A stretch of DNA of 64,000 bases from Veillonella sp. GTDB lineage: Bacteria > Bacillota > Negativicutes > Veillonellales > Veillonellaceae. How positions within the stretch are numbered: position 1 is the stretch's first letter; every line of letters starts with the position of its first letter. Both the position numbers and the translations under genes were made by a program. This document shows positions 17,132 through 26,555 of the stretch, in pieces. A model generated the notes under the pieces. The model was not told the DNA's origin. It ran no database searches and was given only the letters and a program-made list of their open reading frames with translations. The DNA lies in NCBI RefSeq assembly GCF_041333735.1, contig NZ_JBGKFB010000001.1, positions 1,560,501 through 1,624,500 on the forward strand, given 5' to 3'.

Positions 17132-19984
17132 ATGAAAGATCAATTGATAGTAAAAGGTGCGCGTCAGCATAACCTTAAAAATATAGATATATCCTTACCA
17201 CGGGACCAGTTTATTGTGTTGACAGGCCTCAGTGGTTCTGGCAAATCGTCCTTGGCATTCGATACGATTTATGCAGAAGGGCAACGACGCTATGTAGAGT
17301 CTTTATCTGCTTATGCACGTCAATTCTTGGGACAAATGGATAAACCTGATGTAGACTATATTGAAGGTTTGTCACCAGCTATTTCTATCGACCAAAAGAC
17401 TACAAGCCGTAACCCTCGTTCTACAGTTGGTACTGTGACGGAGATTTACGATTACTTGCGTCTATTATTTGCTCGCGTAGGCCATGCTCATTGTCCTGAA
17501 TGTGGTAAGCCTATTACACAGCAAACGATACAACAAATGACAGATGATGTAATGAACTTCCCAGAAGGCACTAAGATTTTAGTATTAGCCCCTATGATTC
17601 AAGGGAAAAAAGGAGAGCATAAATCCGTCTTTGATCAACTTCGAAAAGAAGGTTTTGTTCGTGCCCGTGTAGATGGTGCTGTACGTACATTAGATGAAGA
17701 GATTGTATTAGAAAAAAATAAAAAACACTCTATCGATATCGTAGTAGACCGTCTCGTTGTAAAAGAAGGTATTGAATCTCGCTTAGCAGACTCTATGGAG
17801 ACCGCATCAAAATGGGCAGAAGGCATTGTAGTTATCCAAGAGGTAGATGGACCTGAACACATGTATAGCCAACACTTTGCATGTCCAGATTGCCATATTT
17901 CCTTACCGAAAATTGAGCCACGTATGTTCTCCTTTAACAGTCCATTTGGTGCCTGCCCAGCTTGTTTGGGAATTGGCTCTACCATGGAAGTAGACGAAGA
18001 ACGCGTTATTCCAGATGGATCTATTACCTTTGCCGATGGTTGTGTACAAGCGTTGAGTTCTAACCCTAATGCATGGTTTATGCGCCAAGTAGAAGGTTTG
18101 TTAAAAGCTAATGGATATTCTTTAGACTCTACCTATGATGAATTACCAAAAGCATTACAGAAAAAAGTAATGTATGGCACTACAGATAAGGTTGCTTTCA
18201 CGTACGAAAATATGCGCGGCGAAGTAAAGGAATTCTTTACTGAGTACGAAGGTATTTTACCGATGGTAAAACGCCGTCATAGTGAAGCCTCTACAGATTC
18301 TATGCGTGAAGAGTTTGAAAAATTTATGTCCATTAAGCCTTGTACTACATGCCATGGAGCTCGTCTTAAACCTGAAGTATTAGCTATAACCGTAGGGGAT
18401 AAGAACATCAATGAAGTGACCCAATTGACCATTAAAGAAGCACTCGATTTCTTTGGTAAGTTACAGTTAACAGAGCGGGAACAAGTGATTGGGGCTCAAA
18501 TTTTGAAGGAAATCAATGCTCGTCTTGGGTTCCTCAATAATGTAGGCCTGGATTATCTTACTATGAACCGTAGTGCAGGTACTTTGTCTGGTGGTGAAGC
18601 GCAACGTATTCGTCTAGCTACGCAAATCGGCTCTGGTTTGGTAGGTGTATTGTACATCCTAGACGAACCGTCCATAGGTCTACATCAACGAGATAATGAT
18701 CGACTCATCGATACGCTGAAAGGCTTGCGTGATTTAGGTAATACCTTGCTCGTTGTAGAACACGACGAAGATACGATGCGTGCGGCTGACTATCTCGTAG
18801 ACATCGGGCCAGGTGCAGGTGAGCATGGAGGTCAAATTATTGCAGCTGGTACAGTAGACGAAGTGATGAAGGTAAAAGACTCTATTACTGGTCAGTATTT
18901 GAGTGGCCGTAAATTTATCGCTCTTCCTGAAGAACGCCGTAAGCCAGGTAAGAACTGCATTGAAATTCGCGGTGCAAAGGAAAATAATTTACAAAATGTA
19001 AATGTAAAATTCCCTATTGGCTTATTCAATGTTGTTACTGGTGTCAGCGGTTCTGGTAAGTCTACCTTGATTAATGAAATTCTCTACAAAGGTTTAGCTA
19101 ATCAATTATATCGCTCTAACCACAAAGTAGGAGCTCATAAAGAAATCCGTGGCCTTGAACATATCGATAAAATCATCAATATAGACCAAAGTCCTATCGG
19201 TCGTACACCGCGCTCTAATCCAGCTACCTATACTGGTGTATTCGATGCTATACGCGAGCTTTATAGTCAAACACCAGAAGCAAAGATGCGCGGTTACAAA
19301 CAAGGGCGCTTTAGCTTTAACGTAAAAGGTGGCCGCTGTGAAGCTTGTCGTGGTGATGGTATCATCAAAATTGAAATGCACTTCTTACCAGATGTGTACG
19401 TACCTTGTGAGGTTTGTAAGGGAGCCCGTTATAACCGAGAAACCTTAGAGGTTAAATACAAAGGCAAATCCATTGCCGATGTATTAGATATGACCGTAGA
19501 TGATGCAGTAGAATTCTTTAGCGCTATCCCTAAAATTCATCGTAAGATGGTTACCTTACAAGAGGTAGGTTTAGGCTATATTCGTTTAGGTCAAGCCGCA
19601 ACAACCCTATCTGGTGGTGAGGCTCAACGGGTTAAATTAGCTACTGAATTAGCTCGTCGCAGCACAGGTAAAACATTGTACATCCTAGATGAACCGACTA
19701 CAGGTCTTCACGCCGAAGATATTCGTAAGTTATTACACGTATTGCAACAACTCGTAGAGGGTGGCGATACCGTTGTGGTTATCGAGCATAATTTAGATGT
19801 CATTAAGATGGCAGACCACATCATCGATCTTGGCCCTGAAGGCGGTAATCGGGGTGGTACTATCGTAGCTACAGGTACACCTGAGGAAATCGTGAAGGTG
19901 AAAGAAAGCTATACCGGCAAATTCTTAGGCCCTGTATTAGAACAGACTAAGAAATTTATGAAAGCAGCTCAAAAGAAGAAATAG
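17132..19984 (+). CDS. uvrA: excinuclease ABC subunit UvrA
   Basis: UvrA is the damage-recognising ABC-type ATPase of excision repair. The 950-residue protein has two nucleotide-binding halves: GLSGSGKSS near residue 31 and GVSGSGKST near 635. Two LSGGEAQR signature motifs are present. Zinc-binding cysteine clusters occur at CPECGKP, CPDCH/CPACLG and CEACRGDG/CEVCKGARYN. Length and order are normal. The ATG at 17132 follows a TAGGGA site. It lies between uvrB and uvrC on the same strand. Confidence 0.98.
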   Translation: MKDQLIVKGARQHNLKNIDISLPRDQFIVLTGLSGSGKSSLAFDTIYAEGQRRYVESLSAYARQFLGQMDKPDVDYIEGLSPAISIDQKTTSRNPRSTVGTVTEIYDYLRLLFARVGHAHCPECGKPITQQTIQQMTDDVMNFPEGTKILVLAPMIQGKKGEHKSVFDQLRKEGFVRARVDGAVRTLDEEIVLEKNKKHSIDIVVDRLVVKEGIESRLADSMETASKWAEGIVVIQEVDGPEHMYSQHFACPDCHISLPKIEPRMFSFNSPFGACPACLGIGSTMEVDEERVIPDGSITFADGCVQALSSNPNAWFMRQVEGLLKANGYSLDSTYDELPKALQKKVMYGTTDKVAFTYENMRGEVKEFFTEYEGILPMVKRRHSEASTDSMREEFEKFMSIKPCTTCHGARLKPEVLAITVGDKNINEVTQLTIKEALDFFGKLQLTEREQVIGAQILKEINARLGFLNNVGLDYLTMNRSAGTLSGGEAQRIRLATQIGSGLVGVLYILDEPSIGLHQRDNDRLIDTLKGLRDLGNTLLVVEHDEDTMRAADYLVDIGPGAGEHGGQIIAAGTVDEVMKVKDSITGQYLSGRKFIALPEERRKPGKNCIEIRGAKENNLQNVNVKFPIGLFNVVTGVSGSGKSTLINEILYKGLANQLYRSNHKVGAHKEIRGLEHIDKIINIDQSPIGRTPRSNPATYTGVFDAIRELYSQTPEAKMRGYKQGRFSFNVKGGRCEACRGDGIIKIEMHFLPDVYVPCEVCKGARYNRETLEVKYKGKSIADVLDMTVDDAVEFFSAIPKIHRKMVTLQEVGLGYIRLGQAATTLSGGEAQRVKLATELARRSTGKTLYILDEPTTGLHAEDIRKLLHVLQQLVEGGDTVVVIEHNLDVIKMADHIIDLGPEGGNRGGTIVATGTPEEIVKVKESYTGKFLGPVLEQTKKFMKAAQKKK

Positions 19985-20027
19985 TAGTGAGTACAAAGCT
20001 TAAAAATCTAAGAGGAAAGGAGGACAT

Positions 20028-21854
20028 ATGCCATCTGAAGAATTACTAGAGAAGGTCAGTCATTTGCCGACCACACCGGGTGTGTATTTATGGCGCGATC
20101 AATATAATCGTATCATCTATGTAGGTAAAGCCATTAACTTGCGCAACCGTGTGCGTTCCTATGTGCGTAATGATGCGAACCGAGCGCCGAAGGTTGCGGC
20201 TATGATGAAGCGTGCCGTCGATGTGGAGATTATTCAAACAAAGACAGAGATGGAAGCACTTATCTTAGAGAATACGCTTATTAAGGAGCATGAGCCTAAA
20301 TACAATATTAGGCTTCGTGATGATAAAACGTATCCGTATGTAAAAATCTCAGTACAAGAGGACTATCCACGGGTATATATGACGCGCCGACTAGAACGGG
20401 ATGGAGCCAAGTACTTTGGCCCTTTCACAGATGTTACATCTGTACATGTAGTATTGAAATTAATACGCCAGTACTATCCACTCAGGACATGTAAGTCTAT
20501 GAAGGTAGAGCGACCATGTTTGCAATATCATATGCACTACTGTGAAGCACCGTGCTTTAATAAGATTTCCGTATCGGATTATGGAAAGTATATCGATGAA
20601 ATCATAGAGCTTTTTGAAGGTAAGCCTATCCCTTTGCTGAAGGAAATTAAAGAGAAGATGGAACTAGCTGCAGAAGACTTACGCTTTGAAGATGCAGCAC
20701 GTTATCGAGATCAGCTAACTAGTATAGAAAAGATACAAGAAAAGCAGCGCATGGTTACACAGCGTGGCGACTTAGACGTGTTAGGTATTGCAGTGGATAC
20801 CTCGATGGCTTGTGTACAGTTATTATTTATCCGCGGTGGCCGACTATTAGGCCGTGAGAACTACTTTGTACAACATGATGGAGATAGTCAAGAAACTATC
20901 ATGACGGACTTTATCAAGCAATACTATGGAGATACAAACTTCATTCCAAAGGAATTATTATTACCTATGGATAGCACCGATAGAGATTTGTTAAAGGAAT
21001 GGTTTACACAGCTTAAAGGCCAGAATGTAGACGTATCTGTGCCACAGCGTGGTTATAAGATGGATATGATCAAGATGGCCCATGAGAATGCGGAAACCTT
21101 CTTAGAAGAGCGCCGTCGTCAGTGGCAACACCAAATAGATAAGACCGGTGGAGCCGTTAAGAAATTAGCGGAAGTTCTAGACTTACCACGCTTGCCAGAG
21201 CGTATGGAATGCTTTGATATCTCTCATACCCAAGGGGCTGAAACGGTAGCATCTATGGTTGTTTTTGAAGGTGGCAAACCAGCGAAGAAAGAATATCGCC
21301 GATTTAAATTAAAAACCACACAAGGTAAACCTGATGATTTCAAGTCTATGGCAGAAATCATGGAACGACGGTACGGTAAGGAAACAGATTGGCCTATGCC
21401 TGATCTCATCATCATCGATGGTGGTAAAGGTCAGCTCAATGCAGCACTGCCGTTGATTCGCGGTGTAGGTGTTACAGATGTGCCTGTTATCTCTTTAGCT
21501 AAACGTATTGAAGAGGTCTTTGTAGAAGGACAATCTGAAAGTATTATCCTAAGTCACCGTTCACCAGAGCTTCAATTACTCCAACAAATACGCGATGAAG
21601 CCCATCGCTTTGCTATTACGTACCATCGTAAGCTTCGTGGGAAACGTAATTTAGAATCTATTTTAGATCATATTGAAGGTATTGGCCCTAAACGTCGAAA
21701 GGCATTATGGGCTCACTTTAATAGTTTAGAAGCCATGAAAGAAGCATCTATTGATGAGCTTTCAAAGGTGGAATCTATGAACTATAAGACGGCAGAAACA
21801 CTATATAATTTCTTCCGCATGTCTAAGGCAGAAAAACAAGATATGTTGAAATAA
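20028..21854 (+). CDS. uvrC: excinuclease ABC subunit UvrC
   Basis: UvrC makes both incisions flanking a lesion in the UvrB-DNA complex. The 608-residue protein has the N-terminal GIY-YIG nuclease (GVYLWRDQ then IIYVGKA), a UVR motif at about 205-240 for UvrB contact, an RNase H-like C-terminal nuclease (ECFDISHTQG, IIDGGKGQL), and helix-hairpin-helix elements near the end (IEGIGPKRRKALW). AAGGAGGACAT precedes the ATG. A terminator follows. Confidence 0.98.
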   Translation: MPSEELLEKVSHLPTTPGVYLWRDQYNRIIYVGKAINLRNRVRSYVRNDANRAPKVAAMMKRAVDVEIIQTKTEMEALILENTLIKEHEPKYNIRLRDDKTYPYVKISVQEDYPRVYMTRRLERDGAKYFGPFTDVTSVHVVLKLIRQYYPLRTCKSMKVERPCLQYHMHYCEAPCFNKISVSDYGKYIDEIIELFEGKPIPLLKEIKEKMELAAEDLRFEDAARYRDQLTSIEKIQEKQRMVTQRGDLDVLGIAVDTSMACVQLLFIRGGRLLGRENYFVQHDGDSQETIMTDFIKQYYGDTNFIPKELLLPMDSTDRDLLKEWFTQLKGQNVDVSVPQRGYKMDMIKMAHENAETFLEERRRQWQHQIDKTGGAVKKLAEVLDLPRLPERMECFDISHTQGAETVASMVVFEGGKPAKKEYRRFKLKTTQGKPDDFKSMAEIMERRYGKETDWPMPDLIIIDGGKGQLNAALPLIRGVGVTDVPVISLAKRIEEVFVEGQSESIILSHRSPELQLLQQIRDEAHRFAITYHRKLRGKRNLESILDHIEGIGPKRRKALWAHFNSLEAMKEASIDELSKVESMNYKTAETLYNFFRMSKAEKQDMLK

Positions 21855-21885
21855 AAAAGAGCATCTTATTAAGATGCTCTTTTGC
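21855..21885. terminator. bidirectional terminator between uvrC and the MATE gene
   Basis: AAAAGAGCATCTT, loop ATT, AAGATGCTCTTTT is a 13-bp perfect stem with A and T runs on both sides. It can serve uvrC on the plus strand and the converging MATE gene on the minus strand. Confidence 0.92.
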
Positions 21886-21901
21886 TGTATAAGTATGTTA
21901 T

Positions 21902-23245
21902 TTATTTTTGTTGACGTTGAATGTACCAAGTACGCCAAGTAAATAATACACCTGCTGCTAGTACGCTAGCGAGTAACCCAATCCATACGCCAAATGGTCC
22001 ATAATTAGGATTTTTAGCAAGGATATAAGCGGTAGGGAAACATACGCCCCAATACGATATGAGAGAGATGTAAAGTACTATTTTTACATCCTTGTAAGCT
22101 CTTAGAATACCTTGTAATGGAGTACCGATGGCATCGATAGCGGCAAAGAATACGCCATATCCAAGGAATTGATAAATAAGACCATATACTTCGTCATCAT
22201 TTGTGAATAGGTCTGCAATATTGTCCATATTGGTGAACGTAAAGGCACAAATGAGTAACGCAATGATGATGGCCATTACACGAGCGATGTAAGAATACTG
22301 AATGGCTTCTTTTTTACGCCCTGCACCGAGCTCGTAAGCAACAGCAATAGTAGAGGCCATAGCAATACTGAGTGGTAAGCAGTAGAATACATTAGTAAAG
22401 GAAATAACCGACTGATGAGCTGCTACTACGGCAGATCCAAAGTGAACCATCAAGAGGCCAGCGATACTAAAGATACTGGCTTCTAAGAAGATGGAAGCAC
22501 CAATAGGAATACCCACTTGTAATTGTTCACGAATGTAGTGGAAGCTTGGGCGTTTAAAGTCTTTATAAATTCTATATCCCTTTAATTTAGGATGGAAGAG
22601 AATGACTAAACTAAAGAGAATAAAGTTGGTCCAACAAGCACCAGCAATACCATAACCAGCACCAACACCACCGATTTCAGGAAAACCGTAGTGGCCAAAG
22701 ATGAGTGCATAGTTTAAGAATACATTAATCACAAAGCTTGTAAATACGATGGCCATAGAGTAATGTGTTAACCCATGGGAATCGACTGTATTACGCAAGG
22801 TATTTACCCAAAGTAGAGGGAACAAACCAAGAGCAAAAGCTTTCAGATAATTAATACAAACCTCAGCGGCAGCAGGTTCTAAATTTAATGTCGTCAGTAA
22901 TGGGCGAAGACCCAAGATACCGATGATTAAAATTATAAATGCTAGACCTGTACCAATGAAAAGACCTTGATGGAAAATTGTGGAAATATCATCCGTTTTC
23001 TTAGCTCCCAATAGCTGAGAAATGATCGGTGTGATACCCATTAACGTCCCTTGTGCAAAGATATAGAAGAGAAGCCACAAATTATACCCCGTTGCGACGC
23101 CTGCTAAATCTGTCGTACTATATTGTCCCGTTAAAAAGATGGCGATAAATGTACCACCTATAAGGGAAAATTGAGTTATGCACATAGGAGTAAATAGTTT
23201 TATGAATAACCATATTTTTTGTAATATTGTATTTGTTTGATACAT
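21902..23245 (-). CDS. MATE family multidrug exporter
   Basis: A 447-residue membrane protein with about twelve hydrophobic segments in two similar halves, typical of the MATE family (NorM/DinF-like). These export cationic drugs or metabolites using sodium or proton gradients. Recognisable MATE features include ITQFSLIGGTFIAIFLTGQYS near the N-terminus and VNTLRNTVDSHGLTHYSM before the mid-point. On the minus strand a GGGAGG site precedes the ATG. It converges with uvrC and diverges from the TerC genes. The substrate cannot be told from sequence. Confidence 0.9.
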   Translation of the reverse strand: MYQTNTILQKIWLFIKLFTPMCITQFSLIGGTFIAIFLTGQYSTTDLAGVATGYNLWLLFYIFAQGTLMGITPIISQLLGAKKTDDISTIFHQGLFIGTGLAFIILIIGILGLRPLLTTLNLEPAAAEVCINYLKAFALGLFPLLWVNTLRNTVDSHGLTHYSMAIVFTSFVINVFLNYALIFGHYGFPEIGGVGAGYGIAGACWTNFILFSLVILFHPKLKGYRIYKDFKRPSFHYIREQLQVGIPIGASIFLEASIFSIAGLLMVHFGSAVVAAHQSVISFTNVFYCLPLSIAMASTIAVAYELGAGRKKEAIQYSYIARVMAIIIALLICAFTFTNMDNIADLFTNDDEVYGLIYQFLGYGVFFAAIDAIGTPLQGILRAYKDVKIVLYISLISYWGVCFPTAYILAKNPNYGPFGVWIGLLASVLAAGVLFTWRTWYIQRQQK

Positions 23246-23447
23246 ACTAACCTCCCTTTTATTGATATACTATACGATATCATAAAATCGCTTGATTTAA
23301 TAGATAAAACCTAGAAATAATAGGAATTAAATCTATTAATACATAGCGATTATATTGTTGATTTTGAGAATAAAAATAGTTATGAATTCTTACTTGTTAA
23401 GGTGAAGGATGTATGATAAAAATGTATATATATGTTAATAATTGAAT

Positions 23448-23477
23448 TTTACACTACCTAACTATATCGATTATAAT
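23448..23477 (+). promoter_or_regulatory. candidate sigma-70-type promoter for the first TerC gene
   Basis: TTTACA at 23448-23453, an 18-base spacer, then a perfect TATAAT at 23472-23477. The gene starts 34 bases further on, leaving room for a short leader with AAGGAGG. No yybP-ykoY (manganese) riboswitch motif was seen, although such switches precede some terC genes. Confidence 0.65.
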
Positions 23478-23511
23478 ATATATACTATAGTTTAATTCTA
23501 AGGAGGATACA

Positions 23512-24171
23512 TTGGACATCTTATCTGTACAAGGTTTATTAGCGATGCTTCAGATCATCGTTATCGATATCTTACTTGCTGGCGACAATGCCATTGTAAT
23601 TGGTATGGCAGCTCGTAACTTGCCAGCACATTTACAGAAGAAAGCCATCTTCTGGGGCACAGCCGGCGCTATTATTTTACGTCTTGTTATGGCATTCCTA
23701 TTTGTAGAGGCATTGAACAATATTCCTGCACTTCGTTTAGTAGGTGGTATTCTCCTCTTATGGATCGGATACAAGCTCGTTGCCGATGATGAAAGCGAGC
23801 ATAATATCGAAGCTAAGGATAATTTACGCGCAGCCATTACAACTATTGTTATTGCTGACGGTATCATGGGTATCGATAATGTTATCGGTGTAGTTGGTGC
23901 TGCAGGTGGTCATATGACAATGGTAGCCATTGGTATGCTCATAACTGTACCAATCATCATTTATGGCAGTACTTTATTTGTAAAAGTCATCGAACATTTC
24001 CCAATTATCCTATACGTTGGCGGCGGTATCCTTGGCTGGGTAGGTGCTGGTATGGCAGTAGAGGATACATTGATTGCTCATAGTGTTGAGCCATATGCAC
24101 TGTTCATCAAAATTGCTGCAGCAATCCTCGTAGTAGGGGCATCTTTGGTAGCTAAAAAACTCAAGAAATAA
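23512..24171 (+). CDS. TerC family (YjbE-like) integral membrane protein, TTG start
   Basis: A 219-residue membrane protein with about seven hydrophobic segments and the conserved acidic DILLAGDNAIVIGMA motif near residues 18-32. TIVIADGIMGIDNVIG in the middle repeats the aspartate pattern. The YjbE/TerC family has been linked to metal export (manganese or metal loading of secreted enzymes); that role is family knowledge. The start is TTG 23512 after AAGGAGG. It diverges from the MATE gene, and a close homologue follows at 24318. Confidence 0.88.
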   Translation: MDILSVQGLLAMLQIIVIDILLAGDNAIVIGMAARNLPAHLQKKAIFWGTAGAIILRLVMAFLFVEALNNIPALRLVGGILLLWIGYKLVADDESEHNIEAKDNLRAAITTIVIADGIMGIDNVIGVVGAAGGHMTMVAIGMLITVPIIIYGSTLFVKVIEHFPIILYVGGGILGWVGAGMAVEDTLIAHSVEPYALFIKIAAAILVVGASLVAKKLKK

Positions 24172-24179
24172 TAGAATAT

Positions 24180-24215
24180 ATCTCTTCTCCTAATCATAGG
24201 AGGAGAGATTTTTTT
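24180..24215 (+). terminator. terminator after the first TerC gene
   Basis: ATCTCTTCTCCTA, loop ATCA, TAGGAGGAGAGAT with one G-T pair, followed by seven T bases. It separates transcription of the two TerC paralogues. Confidence 0.9.
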
Positions 24216-24261
24216 ATGTAAACTAATAGCTCTCTTTTTAGGTGAGAAAATAGAAAAATTA

Positions 24262-24270
24262 TGGTATAGT
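24262..24270 (+). promoter_or_regulatory. candidate extended -10 promoter for the second TerC gene
   Basis: TGGTATAGT matches the extended -10 form TGnTATAnT and lies after the terminator of the first TerC gene. No good -35 is visible at the usual distance, so support is moderate. Confidence 0.45.
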
Positions 24271-24317
24271 TAAGGGATAGTTATTGAATTACTCGTTTGA
24301 ATTGAGGTATGTACAGA

Positions 24318-24986
24318 ATGGAATTTTTAGAAGTTGCCACGTGGGTAACCATTGGTAAAATTATTTTGATTGATATTTTGTTGGCTGGCGATAATGCTGT
24401 AGTAATTGGTATGGCAGCAGGTAAGCTAGCTCCAGAACTACAAAAGAAAGCCGTAATTTGGGGTACAGTAGGTGCCATTGTAATGCGCCTTGTATTTGCT
24501 ACCCTTTTAGTAGAGGCTCTTACTTTAATTCCTCTTATCCACTTAGGTGGTGGCCTTGTACTTGTATGGATTGCCATTCAATTATTAAAAGGTGGCGATG
24601 AAGATGCACATATCGAAGCTAAGAATTCATTAATGGGTGCCATTTGGACGATTATTGTAGCTGACGCAATGATGAGTATTGATAATGTCATCGGTGTAGT
24701 AGGGGCCGCTAGAGGTCATTTAGAGCTTGTTATTGCAGGTATGTTAATTACTGTTCCAATTATCGTATTTTGCTCTACATTATTTGCTCGAATTATTAAT
24801 AAATTCCCTGCCATTCTTTGGGCTGGTGGTGCACTCCTTGGTTGGGTTGCAGGCGAAATGATTGTGGAAGATCCACTTCTTATGCCATATATTCAAGGTG
24901 AAGAATTACTCGTTAAATTCGGCACTGTATTCTTCGTTCTTATTGTGACAGGTATGATTAAAATTTGGAAGAAAAGAGACGCGTAA
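24318..24986 (+). CDS. second TerC family (YjbE-like) membrane protein
   Basis: A 222-residue paralogue of the protein encoded just upstream, with the same DILLAGDNAVVIGMA motif and IIVADAMMSIDNVIG repeat, and similar length and membrane layout. ATG 24318 is preferred because TTGAGGT at 24302-24308 lies at a normal distance, but is too close to the in-frame ATG at 24309. Its stop overlaps the rlmD ATG (TAATG), so the two are co-translated. Metal transport is inferred from family membership only. Confidence 0.86.
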   Translation: MEFLEVATWVTIGKIILIDILLAGDNAVVIGMAAGKLAPELQKKAVIWGTVGAIVMRLVFATLLVEALTLIPLIHLGGGLVLVWIAIQLLKGGDEDAHIEAKNSLMGAIWTIIVADAMMSIDNVIGVVGAARGHLELVIAGMLITVPIIVFCSTLFARIINKFPAILWAGGALLGWVAGEMIVEDPLLMPYIQGEELLVKFGTVFFVLIVTGMIKIWKKRDA

Positions 24987-26470
24987 TGAACGGTACTAAT
25001 CGTACATCTCGTAAAAAACAATCTAAACAACATAGAAGAAGTAATCGCTCTAATTCACCGCAAGCTATAAGCGGCCAATTATCTAAAAAACAACAGGCTA
25101 TTTTAAATGCGCCTGTTAAGTTTGGTGATGAAGTATTGGTAACTATTCATGGCATCGGTAGCAGCGGTGAAGGGGTAGGTCGTGTAGACGATTTTACTGT
25201 CTTTGTGCCTTTTGCCTTACCTGGAGAAACTGTGAAAGTAGCTATTGATATGGTTAAAAAAACCTATGCTACAGGGCGCCTCTTAGAAATTGTTACGATG
25301 GCTCACAATCGTATCGATGCAAGTTGTAATCTTTATGGATTCTGTGGAGGCTGCCAACTACAACACATTACCTATGAAGGGCAGCTTTCACTAAAAACAC
25401 AAAAGGTAAAGGACGTTATCGAACGTATTGGTCATCAAAATCCAGACCTTGTTAAGCCTACATTAGGACCTAAAGAACCATGGGCATATCGCAATAAGAT
25501 GCAAATGCCTGTAGGCGGCACTAAAGGCGATATTCAAATGGGATTCTATGCGATGGGATCTCACGATATCGTGCAAGGCACAAACTGTCCTATTCAAGAT
25601 GAAGGGAATAATATCATCGCTCAAGCTTGTTACCAAATCGCTAAAGAGTTTGATATTGAACCGTATGATGAATATACAGGAAAGGGTGTACTGCGCCATA
25701 TTATTGGACGCATTGGACAATCTGGATGGATGATTATCCTTGTAACGGCAATAGAACAATTGCCGTATAAAGAGAAGTGGGTAGAAAAATTAACTGAACG
25801 CATCCCTCAAGTAGAAACTATCGTTCACAACGTTAATGGTAAGCGTACTAATGTTATCTTAGGCCCTAAAAATAATATCCTTTATGGTGATGGGACGATT
25901 ACAGACCATATTAAGGACCTACAGTTTACATTGTCCCCACATTCATTCTTTCAAGTTAATCCAGAACAAACTACAGTACTTTACGACCAAGCTCTTGAGT
26001 ATGCAGATCTTAAAGGGGATGAAACCGTTATCGATGCGTACTGTGGTACGGGGACAATTTCATTGTTTTTGGCGCATAAAGCTAAACATGTAATAGGTAT
26101 TGAAATCGTAGAACCAGCCATTATTAATGCTCGTGAAAATGCGAAACGCAATGGCTATGATAATACCGAATTCATCGTCGCTGATGCGGCTGTAGAAATG
26201 CCAAAACTCTACAAGGCTGGCGTACGACCAGACGTCATCGTATTCGATCCAATTCGAGCAGGCTGTAAAGAAGAAGTACTAACCTCTGCAGCAGGGATGG
26301 AACCAAAACGCATTGTTTACGTATCCTGTAACCCAGCTACCATGGCTCGAGACATTGAAATCCTTACACACTACGGCTATGAACTAAAAGAAGTACAACC
26401 AGTGGATATGTTTCCAATGACAGCGCATGTTGAAGCAGTGGCTTTACTCACTAGAAGCAAAGCGATGTAG
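24986..26470 (+). CDS. rlmD: 23S rRNA (uracil-C5)-methyltransferase, RlmD family
   Basis: A 494-residue SAM-dependent RNA methyltransferase. A basic N-terminal tail of about 40 residues precedes a TRAM RNA-binding domain (about 44-105), an Fe-S cysteine set C114-x5-C120-x2-C123, a SAM site DAYCGTGTISLF, an FDPIRAGC motif and catalytic C448 in YVSCNPAT. In Firmicutes such enzymes may modify one or two 23S uracils (RlmD or RlmCD), and the target cannot be told here. ATG 24986 shares a base with the preceding stop; an upstream in-frame TTG at 24965 lies inside the TerC gene. Confidence 0.9.
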   Translation: MNGTNRTSRKKQSKQHRRSNRSNSPQAISGQLSKKQQAILNAPVKFGDEVLVTIHGIGSSGEGVGRVDDFTVFVPFALPGETVKVAIDMVKKTYATGRLLEIVTMAHNRIDASCNLYGFCGGCQLQHITYEGQLSLKTQKVKDVIERIGHQNPDLVKPTLGPKEPWAYRNKMQMPVGGTKGDIQMGFYAMGSHDIVQGTNCPIQDEGNNIIAQACYQIAKEFDIEPYDEYTGKGVLRHIIGRIGQSGWMIILVTAIEQLPYKEKWVEKLTERIPQVETIVHNVNGKRTNVILGPKNNILYGDGTITDHIKDLQFTLSPHSFFQVNPEQTTVLYDQALEYADLKGDETVIDAYCGTGTISLFLAHKAKHVIGIEIVEPAIINARENAKRNGYDNTEFIVADAAVEMPKLYKAGVRPDVIVFDPIRAGCKEEVLTSAAGMEPKRIVYVSCNPATMARDIEILTHYGYELKEVQPVDMFPMTAHVEAVALLTRSKAM

Positions 26471-26481
26471 TGAGGATTAGA

Positions 26482-26547
26482 ATGGCTCATATTAGAGATG
26501 ACCAAAATTTATGGAAAAGCTTATTTTTAAAAGTATATGTTTTGTAG
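26482..26547 (+). other. 21-codon ORF, possible truncated gene start
   Basis: An ATG with TGAGGA about six bases upstream opens MAHIRDDQNLWKSLFLK and stops after 21 codons. It is placed like a normal gene start directly after rlmD, where the accessory stretch begins. It may be the 5' stub of a deleted gene, a leader ORF, or chance. Confidence 0.3.
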
Positions 26548-26555
26548 GTGAGACT

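Noticed and set aside
23246..23511. Possible yybP-ykoY manganese riboswitch before the first TerC gene
   Set aside because: None of the conserved riboswitch segments were found; only a standard promoter and ribosome site are visible.
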